The position numbers and the translations under genes were made by a program. Positions 1 through 7,402 of a stretch of DNA of 15,358 bases are shown in pieces (position 1 is the first letter of the stretch; each line of letters starts with the position of its first letter). The stretch lies in NCBI GenBank assembly GCA_023301405.1, contig JALZUX010000073.1:1-15358 (forward strand), written 5' to 3'. Source of the DNA: Granulosicoccaceae bacterium (GTDB lineage: Bacteria; Pseudomonadota; Gammaproteobacteria; Granulosicoccales; Granulosicoccaceae). The notes beneath the pieces were generated by a model that did no database searches, was not told where the DNA came from, and saw nothing but the letters and a program-made list of their open reading frames with translations.

Positions 1-123
1 GAAATTGATTATGACAAGATCGATGTAGTACGTGGCCTGGACATTACGTTTACCACCTCTGCGAAAACCGATGATGAAGCCCGTGCTCTGTTAAAGAGCT
101 TCAACTTCCCATTCAGGCAATAA
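1..123 (+). CDS. rplE: 50S ribosomal protein L5, C-terminal part (5' end outside window)
   Basis: Reading frame 1 is open from the first base and ends at the TAA at 121-123, giving the last 40 residues. The segment ending in NFPFRQ, preceded by the pattern [16 protein letters not shown], matches the C-terminus of bacterial L5, which binds 5S rRNA in the central protuberance of the large subunit. Only one base separates its stop from the rpsN start, as expected in the spc operon, where rpsN follows rplE. The start codon, and any S8 repressor site near it (known from E. coli), lie upstream of the window and cannot be judged. Confidence 0.95.
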   Translation, partial: EIDYDKIDVVRGLDITFTTSAKTDDEARALLKSFNFPFRQ

Positions 124-124
124 G

Positions 125-430
125 ATGGCTAAGAAATCCATGATTGCGCGCGAATTGAAGCGCACAAAACTCGCCGGTCTCCATGCGGCTAAGCGTGAGA
201 AACTGCGTGACATTTTAAAATCAGAATCCGCTGACTATGACGAGAAAATGGAAGCGTCTCGCCAGCTGCAGCAGATGCCCCGCGATTCAAGTAAGATACG
301 CGGTCGCAATCGCTGTCGCGTTACGGGTAGACCGCACGGTTTTTACAGGAAGTTTGGGCTCGCACGAAATAAGCTGCGTGAGGCGGCTATGCGTGGAGAT
401 GTTCCAGGTCTTTCCAAGGCGAGTTGGTAA
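125..430 (+). CDS. rpsN: 30S ribosomal protein S14, zinc-independent long form
   Basis: This 101-residue protein has the usual length of the proteobacterial S14. It starts [10 protein letters not shown] and carries the conserved C-terminal half with the [19 protein letters not shown] pattern and the ending LSKASW. It lacks the paired CxxC motifs of the short zinc-binding S14, so it is the long zinc-free (C-minus) type typical of gammaproteobacteria. S14 sits in the head of the 30S subunit near the tRNA sites. The ATG follows the rplE stop after one base, which suggests translational coupling. The gene is intact. Confidence 0.98.
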   Translation: MAKKSMIARELKRTKLAGLHAAKREKLRDILKSESADYDEKMEASRQLQQMPRDSSKIRGRNRCRVTGRPHGFYRKFGLARNKLREAAMRGDVPGLSKASW

Positions 431-436
431 TTAATT

Positions 437-832
437 ATGAGTATGTCTGATCCAATAGCTGACATGTTGACAAGAATCCGTAACGGCCAGCAGGCTCGCA
501 AGGCTTCTGTGTCTATGCCAGCGTCTAAAGCAAAATTAAAAATAGCTGAAGTCTTGAGAGATGAAGGCTATGTTGGCGATTGCGTTACCGAAGACGTAGA
601 CGGTAAGCCACAGCTTAAAATTGATTTAAAATATTATAACAATCAACCTGTTATCAACAAGATTGACCGTGTCAGTCGGCCTGGCCTCAGAATTTATAGG
701 GGCAAAGGCGATGTGCCTCAGGTGCTTGGTGGGTTGGGTATTGCCGTTATTTCCACCTCTAAGGGTGTTATGGCAGATAACAAGGCCAGACAGGCCGGTG
801 AGGGCGGTGAAGTCCTCTGTTACGTCTCCTAG
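437..832 (+). CDS. rpsH: 30S ribosomal protein S8
   Basis: A 131-residue protein beginning [18 protein letters not shown], nearly identical to the E. coli S8 N-terminus. It also has the conserved C-terminal part ([13 protein letters not shown], then VISTSKGVM and GEVLCYVS). S8 binds the central domain of 16S rRNA early in small-subunit assembly. In E. coli it is also the translational repressor of the spc operon, acting near rplE; that control cannot be assessed here because the rplE start is outside the window. The first ATG (437) is preferred over the one at 443 because it reproduces the family N-terminus. The gene lies 6 bases after rpsN. Confidence 0.98.
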   Translation: MSMSDPIADMLTRIRNGQQARKASVSMPASKAKLKIAEVLRDEGYVGDCVTEDVDGKPQLKIDLKYYNNQPVINKIDRVSRPGLRIYRGKGDVPQVLGGLGIAVISTSKGVMADNKARQAGEGGEVLCYVS

Positions 833-841
833 GATAATACA

Positions 842-1375
842 ATGTCACGAGTTGCGAATAGTCCTGTCGATATTCCCGGTGGAGTCACTGTGGAAATTAA
901 TGGACAGAGTGTTTCAGCCAAGGGCCCAAAGGGAAACCTTAACCTTGAAGTAAACAGTCTTGTCAGCGTTGCTATGGAAGAGAATTCTCTTCGCGTAGCG
1001 GCCAATGATAAGGAAAAGAAAACGATAGCCATGGCCGGCACGATGAGAGCCCTTCTGAATAACATGGTTCTTGGTGTCAACGAGGGTTATCAGAAGAAGT
1101 TGGAACTGAGAGGCGTTGGATATCGCGCTCAGGCTCAGGGCGACAAGCTAAATCTGACATTGGGGTTTTCTCACCCGGTGGTACACAGCATTCCGGAAGG
1201 CGTTAAGGTGGAAACACCTACGCAGACTGAAGTTTTAGTCAGTGGGATTGACAAGCAAGCCGTGGGACAAGTTGCCGCTGATATTCGTTCATACCGACCA
1301 CCCGAGCCATACAAGGGCAAGGGCGTGCGTTACGCTGACGAATATGTACTCATGAAAGAAGCGAAGAAGAAATAG
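842..1375 (+). CDS. rplF: 50S ribosomal protein L6
   Basis: This 177-residue protein has the family length and both alpha/beta repeats of L6. It opens [15 protein letters not shown] and has the [11 protein letters not shown] segment near residues 87-97. The C-terminal rRNA-binding signature [16 protein letters not shown] lies around residues 148-163. L6 binds 23S rRNA helix 97 close to the sarcin-ricin loop and the factor-binding site. It begins 9 bases after the rpsH stop and ends in a lysine-rich KEAKKK tail, which is normal for the family. No unusual features were seen. Confidence 0.98.
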   Translation: MSRVANSPVDIPGGVTVEINGQSVSAKGPKGNLNLEVNSLVSVAMEENSLRVAANDKEKKTIAMAGTMRALLNNMVLGVNEGYQKKLELRGVGYRAQAQGDKLNLTLGFSHPVVHSIPEGVKVETPTQTEVLVSGIDKQAVGQVAADIRSYRPPEPYKGKGVRYADEYVLMKEAKKK

Positions 1376-1383
1376 GTCGCACC

Positions 1384-1740
1384 ATGAATCTGGATAAGAA
1401 AAACACAAGATTGCGCCGTGCTAAACGTACACGTGCAAAGATCAAGCAACTGGGTGCAGCCCGGCTGTCAGTGCATCGTACTGCTAAGCACATGTATGCA
1501 CAGGTGATAGACGCTGAAGGTAAGGTAGTGGCAAATGCTACTACCCAGCAGAAGGACATACTTGCCGGTCTCAAATATACCGGCAACGTTGAAGCAGCAG
1601 CCGCAATTGGCAAGGCGATTGGTGAAAGAGCCGCTGCGAAGGGCATAACCGAAGTCGCTTTTGATCGATCCGGTTTTCAATACCATGGCAGAGTGAAAGC
1701 TCTGGCGGATGCCGCGCGTGAAGCCGGCCTTAAGTTTTAG
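1384..1740 (+). CDS. rplR: 50S ribosomal protein L18
   Basis: A 118-residue protein, one longer than E. coli L18. The basic N-terminus ([15 protein letters not shown]) is the 5S rRNA-binding arm. The core reads [17 protein letters not shown], and the C-terminus has [26 protein letters not shown], which is diagnostic for bacterial L18. With L5 it anchors 5S rRNA in the central protuberance. The ATG lies 8 bases after rplF, with only a weak AGG upstream, so expression probably relies partly on coupling to rplF translation. Confidence 0.98.
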   Translation: MNLDKKNTRLRRAKRTRAKIKQLGAARLSVHRTAKHMYAQVIDAEGKVVANATTQQKDILAGLKYTGNVEAAAAIGKAIGERAAAKGITEVAFDRSGFQYHGRVKALADAAREAGLKF

Positions 1741-1754
1741 ACGGAACAATCACG

Positions 1755-2261
1755 ATGGCAGCACACGATTCCAATCAAAGCGCCGATGGCCTCATTGAAA
1801 AGCTAGTTGCGGTTAACCGCGTAGCTAAGGTGATCAAGGGTGGTCGTCAGTTCGGCTTTACGGCTTTAACCGTTGTAGGCGATGGTGAGGGGCGAGTAGG
1901 GTTTGGCTACGGTAAGGCACGCGAGGTACCAGTCGCAATTCAAAAGGCGATGGAGAAGGCCCGTAAAAATATGGTCCGGGTGAACCTGAAAGACGGCACA
2001 TTGCAATATGCGCTCAACGGCCGTCACGGTGCGGCAAAGGTTTATATGCAACCGGCCTCTGAGGGTACGGGTATCATTGCTGGTGGCCCCATGCGCGCCG
2101 TTTTTGAGGCGGTTGGCGTCCGAAACGTATTGGCAAAGATCAATGGATCAAACAATCCTATTAACGTAGTTCGAGCGACGGTCCAGGGTTTGGTCCACAT
2201 GCAGTCACCTGCAAGTGTTGCTGCCAAGCGCGGTAAGTCGGTTGAAGAGATTGCGAGTTAA
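1755..2261 (+). CDS. rpsE: 30S ribosomal protein S5
   Basis: A 168-residue protein with the double-stranded RNA-binding S5 domain ([17 protein letters not shown], about residues 17-33, then [21 protein letters not shown]). The C-terminal domain contains [19 protein letters not shown] and [10 protein letters not shown] and ends [14 protein letters not shown]5 contributes to decoding accuracy and lies at the mRNA entry tunnel. The N-terminal [12 protein letters not shown] is a few residues different from E. coli, but this region is variable in the family. The ATG at 1755 has GGAA about 9 bases upstream. Confidence 0.98.
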   Translation: MAAHDSNQSADGLIEKLVAVNRVAKVIKGGRQFGFTALTVVGDGEGRVGFGYGKAREVPVAIQKAMEKARKNMVRVNLKDGTLQYALNGRHGAAKVYMQPASEGTGIIAGGPMRAVFEAVGVRNVLAKINGSNNPINVVRATVQGLVHMQSPASVAAKRGKSVEEIAS

Positions 2262-2263
2262 TT

Positions 2264-2443
2264 ATGGCCGGCAAAATTAAAGTAACAATGACACGCAGTG
2301 TGAATGGTCGCTTGAAAAAGCACCAGGCATGTGCACGTGGATTGGGTCTGCGGAGAATGCACCAGACCGTAGAGGTGCTCGATACCCCAGAAAATCGTGG
2401 CATGATAAATAAGATTCAGTACATGGTACGGGTAGGGGATTAA
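2264..2443 (+). CDS. rpmD: 50S ribosomal protein L30
   Basis: This small gene of 59 codons plus stop is read directly from the sequence. It starts [12 protein letters not shown], contains [21 protein letters not shown], and ends in [11 protein letters not shown]. These are the recognised features of bacterial L30, and the length is right (E. coli 59). It lies 2 bases after rpsE and 3 bases before rplO, its standard place in the spc operon. L30 is a non-essential-to-minor large-subunit protein bound to 23S rRNA. Its 3' end contains the AGGGGA Shine-Dalgarno sequence (about 2434-2439) that serves rplO. Confidence 0.97.
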   Translation: MAGKIKVTMTRSVNGRLKKHQACARGLGLRRMHQTVEVLDTPENRGMINKIQYMVRVGD

Positions 2444-2446
2444 GCA

Positions 2447-2878
2447 ATGGAACTCAATGATCTAAAGCCAGCTCCTGGCAGCAAGACAGCCGCTCGCCGT
2501 GTGGGTCGTGGTATTGGTTCTGGTCTAGGCAAGACCTGCGGTCGTGGCCACAAGGGGCAGCACTCACGGTCGGGTGGTTATCACAAGGTAGGCTTTGAAG
2601 GTGGGCAGATGCCCATACAGAGGCGCTTGCCTAAGTTTGGTTTTAAGTCCCGTAAGGGGCGGTATGTGGCAGAAATACGTTTATCTGAACTTGGGAAATT
2701 TACTGGTGAGGTAACAATCGCTACGCTAATCGAAGCGGGTGTTGTACCAGTTCAAACTAAGAAGGTTAAGGTAATTTTGTCTGGCGAGATAACAACAGCA
2801 GTAACACTGAACGGTGTTGTTGCTACTGCTGGGGCGGCTCAAGCGATTGAGCAAGCTGGCGGGTCGATCGGAGCGTAA
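2447..2878 (+). CDS. rplO: 50S ribosomal protein L15
   Basis: A 143-residue protein with the glycine- and arginine-rich N-terminal extension typical of L15 ([21 protein letters not shown], residues 18-38). This is followed by [23 protein letters not shown] and a globular C-terminal domain ending in a Gly-Ala-rich segment. The N-terminal arm threads into 23S rRNA during late 50S assembly. The start at 2447 is well supported by AGGGGA seven bases upstream. The last codons carry the GGAG (2870-2873) that serves secY, so the two genes are probably translationally coupled. Confidence 0.98.
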   Translation: MELNDLKPAPGSKTAARRVGRGIGSGLGKTCGRGHKGQHSRSGGYHKVGFEGGQMPIQRRLPKFGFKSRKGRYVAEIRLSELGKFTGEVTIATLIEAGVVPVQTKKVKVILSGEITTAVTLNGVVATAGAAQAIEQAGGSIGA

Positions 2879-2880
2879 CT

Positions 2881-4218
2881 GTGGCGACAGCGGCAGATTC
2901 AATTGGTGGGATAGGCAAGTCGGTCGAGCTAAGGCAGCGGCTGTTGTTTGTGCTGTTGGCACTGGTAATCTTCCGTATAGGTGCTCATATCACAATCCCC
3001 GGGGTTGATCCTCGGGTGATGGCGGCGTTGTTTGAACAGCAGCGTGGCGGCATTCTGGACATGTTTAATATGTTTGGCGGCGGCGCTCTTAGTAGAATGT
3101 CGCTGTTTGCGTTGGGGGTAATGCCTTATATTTCCGCGTCGATCATCATGCAGTTGCTAACCCACGTAGTGCCTTCTTTGGAGCAACTGCGTAAGGAAGG
3201 CGAAAGTGGTCGGAAGGTGATCACGAAGTATACGCGCTACGGAACGTTACTGTTGGCCAGTGTACAGGCGGTTGGGGTTTGCATTGCGCTACAATCACAA
3301 CAAGCTGCCGGCGCACCGCTGGTTTATTTAGGTGGGCTTGGGTTTGTGTTGACCGGTGCTGTTACGTTGGTGACTGGGACCATGTTTCTAATGTGGCTTG
3401 GTGAGCAAGTAACCGAACGTGGCATTGGGAACGGTATTTCGATTCTAATTTTTGCTGGTATTGTGTCGGGGCTTCCGGCGGCTATCGGTGGAACACTAGA
3501 ATTGGCGCGAACTGGAGAGCTATCCTCGCTGATACTGCTGATCTTGGTCTTACTTACAGTTGCGGTAACAGCGTTTGTAATTTTTGTGGAGCGGGGGCAA
3601 CGGCGAATTACAGTTAATTACGCAAAACGACAGCAAGGCCGTAAGATGTTTGGCGGGCAGCAGAGTCATTTGCCGTTGAAACTGAACATGGCTGGTGTGA
3701 TACCACCAATTTTTGCATCAAGTATTATTTTGTTTCCAGCAACTCTAGGTGATTTTGCGTCAAGCGCGACGTCCATGACATGGCTGCAAAATATTGTTTC
3801 AACGTTGCAGCCGGGCCAACCAATTTATGTGTTGTTGTACGCTGCTGCAATTATCTTCTTTTGCTTCTTCTATACGTCTTTGGTCTTCAATGCTCGTGAA
3901 ACAGCAGATAACCTAAAAAAATCTGGCGCGTTCATACCTGGTATCAGGCCTGGTGAACAGACTGCCCGTTATATCGATGGTGTGTTGACTCGTCTGACAC
4001 TGGTTGGGGCAATGTATATTACTTTGGTGTGTTTATTACCAGAATTTTTGATTCTCTGGTGGAACGTACCGTTCTATTTTGGCGGAACTTCGCTGCTGAT
4101 CATTGTTGTTGTGATAATGGATTTCATATCACAAGCACAAGCTCACATGATGAGTCATCAGTACGATAGCCTTGTGAAAAAGGCCAATCTAAAAGGGTCC
4201 AAGGGATCTAAGAGCTAG
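2881..4218 (+). CDS. secY: SecY, channel subunit of the Sec protein translocase
   Basis: A 445-residue inner-membrane protein with the ten-helix SecY pattern; E. coli SecY has 443. Helix 1 is about residues 21-40. The plug/TM2a segment is about 57-80 ([20 protein letters not shown]). [17 protein letters not shown] lies at 179-195. The cytoplasmic C5 loop at 336-358 carries [16 protein letters not shown] and the SecA-contacting Arg356 in GIRPGEQ. The start is a GTG two bases after rplO, supported by GGAG seven bases upstream and by alignment to the family N-terminus. SecY forms the conducting pore with SecE and SecG and is driven by SecA or the ribosome. The tail ends in KGSKGSKS. Confidence 0.98.
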   Translation: MATAADSIGGIGKSVELRQRLLFVLLALVIFRIGAHITIPGVDPRVMAALFEQQRGGILDMFNMFGGGALSRMSLFALGVMPYISASIIMQLLTHVVPSLEQLRKEGESGRKVITKYTRYGTLLLASVQAVGVCIALQSQQAAGAPLVYLGGLGFVLTGAVTLVTGTMFLMWLGEQVTERGIGNGISILIFAGIVSGLPAAIGGTLELARTGELSSLILLILVLLTVAVTAFVIFVERGQRRITVNYAKRQQGRKMFGGQQSHLPLKLNMAGVIPPIFASSIILFPATLGDFASSATSMTWLQNIVSTLQPGQPIYVLLYAAAIIFFCFFYTSLVFNARETADNLKKSGAFIPGIRPGEQTARYIDGVLTRLTLVGAMYITLVCLLPEFLILWWNVPFYFGGTSLLIIVVVIMDFISQAQAHMMSHQYDSLVKKANLKGSKGSKS

Positions 4219-4273
4219 TTCGTAATTTTAATCGCGTGGCCACTCTGGTTACGTACAGACACTAAGGTGCAGC

Positions 4274-4387
4274 ATGAAAGTAAGGGCATCAGTTAAAAAG
4301 ATTTGTCGTCGGTGCAAAATCATCAAGCGACACGGTGTGATCCGCGTTATTTGTGGTGATCCCCGTCATAAACAGAGACAAGGGTAA
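4274..4387 (+). CDS. rpmJ: 50S ribosomal protein L36, zinc-binding form
   Basis: A 37-residue protein read directly from the sequence: [15 protein letters not shown], then [18 protein letters not shown]. The four zinc ligands of the classical L36 are present: Cys11, Cys14, Cys27 and His32. It is one residue shorter than E. coli RpmJ because the loop between Cys27 and the ligand histidine is shorter by one. The gene sits 55 bases after secY and 28 bases before rpsM, its usual position at the spc/alpha junction. AAGG lies six bases before the ATG. L36 is a late-assembling large-subunit protein. Confidence 0.96.
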   Translation: MKVRASVKKICRRCKIIKRHGVIRVICGDPRHKQRQG

Positions 4388-4415
4388 TGGTAATTAAGAT
4401 GGAAGGCTGCTTGTA

Positions 4416-4772
4416 ATGGCGCGTATAGCTGGAATCAACATTCCTGTGGGCAAACATACTTGGATAGCATTAACCTCTATCTACGGTGTTGGGCGAACTA
4501 CAGCTTATAAGGTGTGTTCAAACGCTGGTGTAGATCCGACCATAAAGGTTAAGGATTTAGCAGAACCTCAGGTTGAAGAACTTCGGTCTGAGATTGCTAA
4601 GTTAACAGTCGAGGGTGATCTGCGTCGTGATGTGAATATGAACATCAAGCGATTGATGGACCTTGGTAGCTACCGAGGCATCCGTCATCGCCGTGGTTTG
4701 CCGATGCGTGGCCAGCGCACACAAACAAACGCCCGCACCCGTAAGGGTCCGCGTCGCCCGATAAAGAGATAG
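4416..4772 (+). CDS. rpsM: 30S ribosomal protein S13
   Basis: This 118-residue protein has the E. coli S13 length and pattern. The N-terminus is [15 protein letters not shown], with the helix-hairpin-helix [13 protein letters not shown] at about 23-35. The basic C-terminal tail, [20 protein letters not shown] followed by KGPRRPIKR, reaches toward the P-site tRNA. S13 is in the 30S head and forms bridges to the 50S subunit. GGAAGG (4401-4406) is nine bases upstream of the ATG. In E. coli this gene opens the separately regulated alpha operon, but only 28 bases separate it from rpmJ here, leaving little room for an independent leader. Confidence 0.98.
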   Translation: MARIAGINIPVGKHTWIALTSIYGVGRTTAYKVCSNAGVDPTIKVKDLAEPQVEELRSEIAKLTVEGDLRRDVNMNIKRLMDLGSYRGIRHRRGLPMRGQRTQTNARTRKGPRRPIKR

Positions 4773-4776
4773 AGTC

Positions 4777-5160
4777 ATGGGCCAGAAAACACAGAAGAAA
4801 AAGCCGAATCGCGTCGTTACTGACGGGATTGCTCACATACACGCATCGTTCAATAACACTATTGTCATGATCACCGACCGTCAGGGTAACGCATTGGCCT
4901 GGGCCACTGCTGGTGGATCTGGCTTTCGCGGCTCCCGAAAAAGCACGCCTTTTGCAGCGCAGGTCGCTGCCGAGCGGGCCGGTACAGTGGCACTTGAATA
5001 CGGCATGAAAAACCTTGATGTAAAGGTAAAAGGTCCCGGGCCGGGTCGTGATTCTGCAGTTCGCTCGTTAAATGCGTGCGGCTTCAAAATTACCAACATC
5101 CTTGATGTGACCCCAATTCCACACAACGGATGTCGGCCGCCCAAGCGCCGTCGCGTCTAA
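4777..5160 (+). CDS. rpsK: 30S ribosomal protein S11
   Basis: A 127-residue protein with the S11 core: [22 protein letters not shown] (residues 17-38), then [19 protein letters not shown] and [15 protein letters not shown]. The C-terminus is [18 protein letters not shown]. The Asn-Gly pair in PHNGC is the site that is isomerised to isoaspartate in E. coli S11, and it is kept here. S11 lies on the 30S platform at the E site and contacts the mRNA region near the Shine-Dalgarno helix. The gene starts 4 bases after rpsM. Its stop overlaps the ribosome binding site of rpsD. Confidence 0.98.
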   Translation: MGQKTQKKKPNRVVTDGIAHIHASFNNTIVMITDRQGNALAWATAGGSGFRGSRKSTPFAAQVAAERAGTVALEYGMKNLDVKVKGPGPGRDSAVRSLNACGFKITNILDVTPIPHNGCRPPKRRRV

Positions 5161-5165
5161 AGGAG
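5159..5165 (+). promoter_or_regulatory. Ribosome binding site that fixes the rpsD start
   Basis: AAAGGAG overlaps the last two bases of the rpsK stop and sits six bases before a GTG at 5172. It selects this GTG over an in-frame ATG at 5130 inside rpsK. The GTG start gives the exact family N-terminus MARYIGPK and a 206-residue product. Confidence 0.85.
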
Positions 5166-5171
5166 TTTATT

Positions 5172-5792
5172 GTGGCTAGATATATAGGTCCAAAGTGTAA
5201 ATTAAGCCGTCGAGAAGGCACAGACTTATACCTGAAGTCAGGTATGCGTCCGCTGGATTCGAAGTGCAAGATGGATACCCCTCCCGGTCAGCAGGGCGCT
5301 AAGCGTGCTCGTCTGTCAGATTACGCTTTACAGTTGCGTGAAAAGCAGAAACTCCGGCGTATGTACGGTGTGTTAGAGAAGCAATTCCGTAATTACTACA
5401 AGGAAGCGGCCCGCATTAAAGGCTCGACCGGCGAAAACTTACTGTCGTTGTTAGAGGGTCGGCTTGATAATGTTGTTTACCGTATGGGTTTCGGCTCTAC
5501 TCGAGCCGAGGCACGTCAACTAGTAGCACATAAAGCTATAGTTGTTGATGGCACTATCGTGAACATCGCTTCGTTCCAGGTGAAGCCCAACCAGACTGTT
5601 GGTATCCGGGAGAAAGCGAAGAAGCAGGCCCGCATCACAGACGCTCTTCAACTAGCCAAACAACGCAGTATTCCCGGTTGGATGGATGTTGATGAGAAAA
5701 AAATGGAAGGTGTTCTAAAATCCCTGCCAGAACGAAGTGATTTACCTGCAGAGATTAACGAATCACTCGTTGTGGAACTCTACTCCAAGTAA
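5172..5792 (+). CDS. rpsD: 30S ribosomal protein S4
   Basis: With the GTG at 5172 the protein is 206 residues, the same as E. coli S4. It starts [19 protein letters not shown] and has [20 protein letters not shown]. The S4 RNA-binding domain (about 94-154) contains [28 protein letters not shown], and the protein ends [21 protein letters not shown] and VVELYSK. S4 nucleates 30S assembly on the 5' domain of 16S rRNA. In E. coli it also represses the alpha operon through an mRNA pseudoknot ahead of rpsM, for which there is little space here. No zinc-binding cysteine cluster is present. An upstream ATG at 5130 would add 14 residues foreign to the family and is rejected. Confidence 0.97.
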   Translation: MARYIGPKCKLSRREGTDLYLKSGMRPLDSKCKMDTPPGQQGAKRARLSDYALQLREKQKLRRMYGVLEKQFRNYYKEAARIKGSTGENLLSLLEGRLDNVVYRMGFGSTRAEARQLVAHKAIVVDGTIVNIASFQVKPNQTVGIREKAKKQARITDALQLAKQRSIPGWMDVDEKKMEGVLKSLPERSDLPAEINESLVVELYSK

Positions 5793-5804
5793 AGAGAACA
5801 AGTC

Positions 5805-6812
5805 ATGGGTGCGATGCAAGCAGAATTTTTAAAGCCTCGGATTGTCGATGTTACGACAGTCAACGAGTGTCACGCAAAGGTGACGCTTGAGCCACTAGAA
5901 CGCGGGTTTGGACACACATTAGGAAACGCATTACGTCGTATCCTTTTGTCGTCTATGCCTGGCGCAGCTGTGGTAGAGGCAGAGATCGAAGGCGTTTTAC
6001 ACGAATATACGACAATCGAGGGTGTTCAGGAGGATGTACTGGACATTCTTCTTAACCTGAAAGAAGTAGCAATAGTTTTACACACCAAGGAAGAAGCTAA
6101 CCTTACCCTTAAAAAGAAGGGACCAGGGGTGGTAACAGCAGCTGATATCAGTGTTGATCATGACGTTGAGATTAAAAATCCCGATAAAGTGATATGTAAT
6201 CTGACCAAAAACGGTGAGATATCGATTACTATGAAGGCTCGGGCGGGACGGGGATATGAACCGGCGACACAGCGAACTGTTGAAGAGGGCGAGAATCGGC
6301 CGATCGGTGCATTGCAGTTAGATGCGTCTTTTAGTCCCGTTTCAAAGGTAGCGTACAACGTTGAGAGTGCACGTGTAGAGCAGCGTACAGATCTTGATAA
6401 GTTGATTATTGATCTTGAAACCAACGGTACTATTGATCCCGAGGAGGCCATCCGAAAGGCGGCTACTATCCTTCAAGAGCAATTGGCCGTCTTTGTAGAG
6501 CTTGAAGCTGAGACCGGTGAAGAGAAAGTAGATGAGCAAACTTCTGACATCGATCCAATTTTGTTGCGACCGGTAGATGATCTAGAGCTAACTGTCAGAT
6601 CTGCTAATTGTTTGAAAGCAGAAAACATTTACTATATTGGTGATTTGATTCAGCGGACAGAAGTTGAATTGCTGAAAACACCGAATCTTGGTAAAAAATC
6701 TCTGACAGAGATCAAAGACGTACTGGCTCAACAGGCACTTTCACTGGGTATGCGATTAGAGAACTGGCCACCGCCAGAGCTTGCTCGTCCCCGTGAAGGT
6801 ATGAAAAAGTAA
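5805..6812 (+). CDS. rpoA: DNA-directed RNA polymerase alpha subunit
   Basis: A 335-residue protein with both alpha domains. The N-terminal dimerisation and assembly domain contains [20 protein letters not shown] (28-47) and [17 protein letters not shown] linker lies at about 236-250. The C-terminal domain (250-325) contains [19 protein letters not shown] (265-283) and [15 protein letters not shown]. Arg265, Asn268 and Lys271, which contact UP-element DNA and activators in E. coli, are present. Starting at 5805 puts EFLKPR at residues 7-12 and the key arginine at 265, matching E. coli numbering, so it is preferred to the ATG at 5814. The C-terminal tail is about six residues longer than E. 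coli. AGAG precedes the start. Confidence 0.98.
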   Translation: MGAMQAEFLKPRIVDVTTVNECHAKVTLEPLERGFGHTLGNALRRILLSSMPGAAVVEAEIEGVLHEYTTIEGVQEDVLDILLNLKEVAIVLHTKEEANLTLKKKGPGVVTAADISVDHDVEIKNPDKVICNLTKNGEISITMKARAGRGYEPATQRTVEEGENRPIGALQLDASFSPVSKVAYNVESARVEQRTDLDKLIIDLETNGTIDPEEAIRKAATILQEQLAVFVELEAETGEEKVDEQTSDIDPILLRPVDDLELTVRSANCLKAENIYYIGDLIQRTEVELLKTPNLGKKSLTEIKDVLAQQALSLGMRLENWPPPELARPREGMKK

Positions 6813-6821
6813 AGAGAGTTA

Positions 6822-6839
6822 GCGGCAGATGTCTGTCGC
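6822..6839 (+). other. Hairpin in the rpoA-rplQ spacer
   Basis: GCGGCAG and CTGTCGC flank ATGT, giving a 7-base-pair stem with one G-U wobble and a four-base loop. The pairing would extend to eight pairs with a two-base loop. No U-tract follows directly, so it is not a standard terminator. It could be an RNA-processing or stability element, and is reported as structure only. Confidence 0.5.
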
Positions 6840-6848
6840 GGCTTTCAA

Positions 6849-6878
6849 AACCATTTGTTGGTTAGAAGAACCATTTTT
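6849..6878 (+). promoter_or_regulatory. Competing short hairpins before rplQ, the second followed by a T run
   Basis: AACCATTT occurs at 6849-6856 and again at 6869-6876, with TGGTT (6859-6863) between them. TGGTT can pair with either AACCA. The second pairing has a five-base loop (AGAAG) and is followed by TTTTT at 6874-6878, which resembles a weak attenuator; the first pairing would exclude it. Each stem is only five pairs, so a regulatory role is conjecture. AAAGGG (6879-6884) directly after it is the rplQ ribosome binding site. Confidence 0.3.
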
Positions 6879-6892
6879 AAAGGGTATGTGAG

Positions 6893-7273
6893 ATGCGACA
6901 CGCTAAGAGTGGTCGAAAATTAAATCGTAACAGCAGCCATAGAAAAGCGATGTATAAAAACATGGCAACTTCTTTTCTGAATCACGAAGCTATAAAGACG
7001 ACTTTGCCCAAGGCAAAGGAATTGCGTAAGGTAGTAGAGCCATTAATAACGTTGGCCGCTACTGATAGTGTTGCCAATCGTCGATTAGCTTTCAGCCGGT
7101 TACGTGATAAAGAAGCGGTAGGAAGACTGTTTAGTGAACTTGGTCCTAGATTTAAGGAACGACCTGGTGGTTATACTCGCATTTTGAAATGCGGGTTCAG
7201 GCAGGGTGATAAAGCTCCAATGGCTATCATTGAGTTAGTGGAGAAGACAGAGGTCGTTGCAAGCGCAGAGTAG
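6893..7273 (+). CDS. rplQ: 50S ribosomal protein L17
   Basis: A 126-residue protein with the near-invariant L17 opening [20 protein letters not shown] and [22 protein letters not shown]. It also has [13 protein letters not shown] and [26 protein letters not shown]17 sits near the exit of the peptide tunnel on the 50S subunit. AAAGGG eight bases before the ATG is a good ribosome binding site. It is the last gene of the alpha operon, 80 bases after rpoA and followed by a strong terminator. Confidence 0.98.
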   Translation: MRHAKSGRKLNRNSSHRKAMYKNMATSFLNHEAIKTTLPKAKELRKVVEPLITLAATDSVANRRLAFSRLRDKEAVGRLFSELGPRFKERPGGYTRILKCGFRQGDKAPMAIIELVEKTEVVASAE

Positions 7274-7301
7274 TGAGTTTGTAAGCGTCAGCAGAAACAT
7301 G

Positions 7302-7325
7302 AAAAGGCCCTTCGGGGCCTTTTTT
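7302..7325 (+). terminator. Rho-independent terminator after rplQ, probably bidirectional
   Basis: AAAAGGCCC, loop TTCG, GGGCCTTTT gives a perfect nine-pair stem closed by a stable C(UUCG)G tetraloop and followed by T's through 7325. It lies 28 bases after the rplQ stop and ends the long ribosomal operon. On the other strand the same stem is also followed by four T's, so it may also end the uvrA transcript, whose stop codon is about 80 bases away. Confidence 0.93.
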
Positions 7326-7402
7326 ATACGTGTAACATTCTAATTACGATGGCAATTTACGTGGAATAAAAAGAGAATTCAACCGTAAGCAGTTGTTGGG
7401 TA

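Noticed and set aside
5130..5171. ATG start for rpsD inside rpsK, adding 14 residues
   Set aside because: The extra residues do not belong to the S4 family, whereas the GTG at 5172 gives the exact S4 N-terminus with a strong AAAGGAG six bases upstream.
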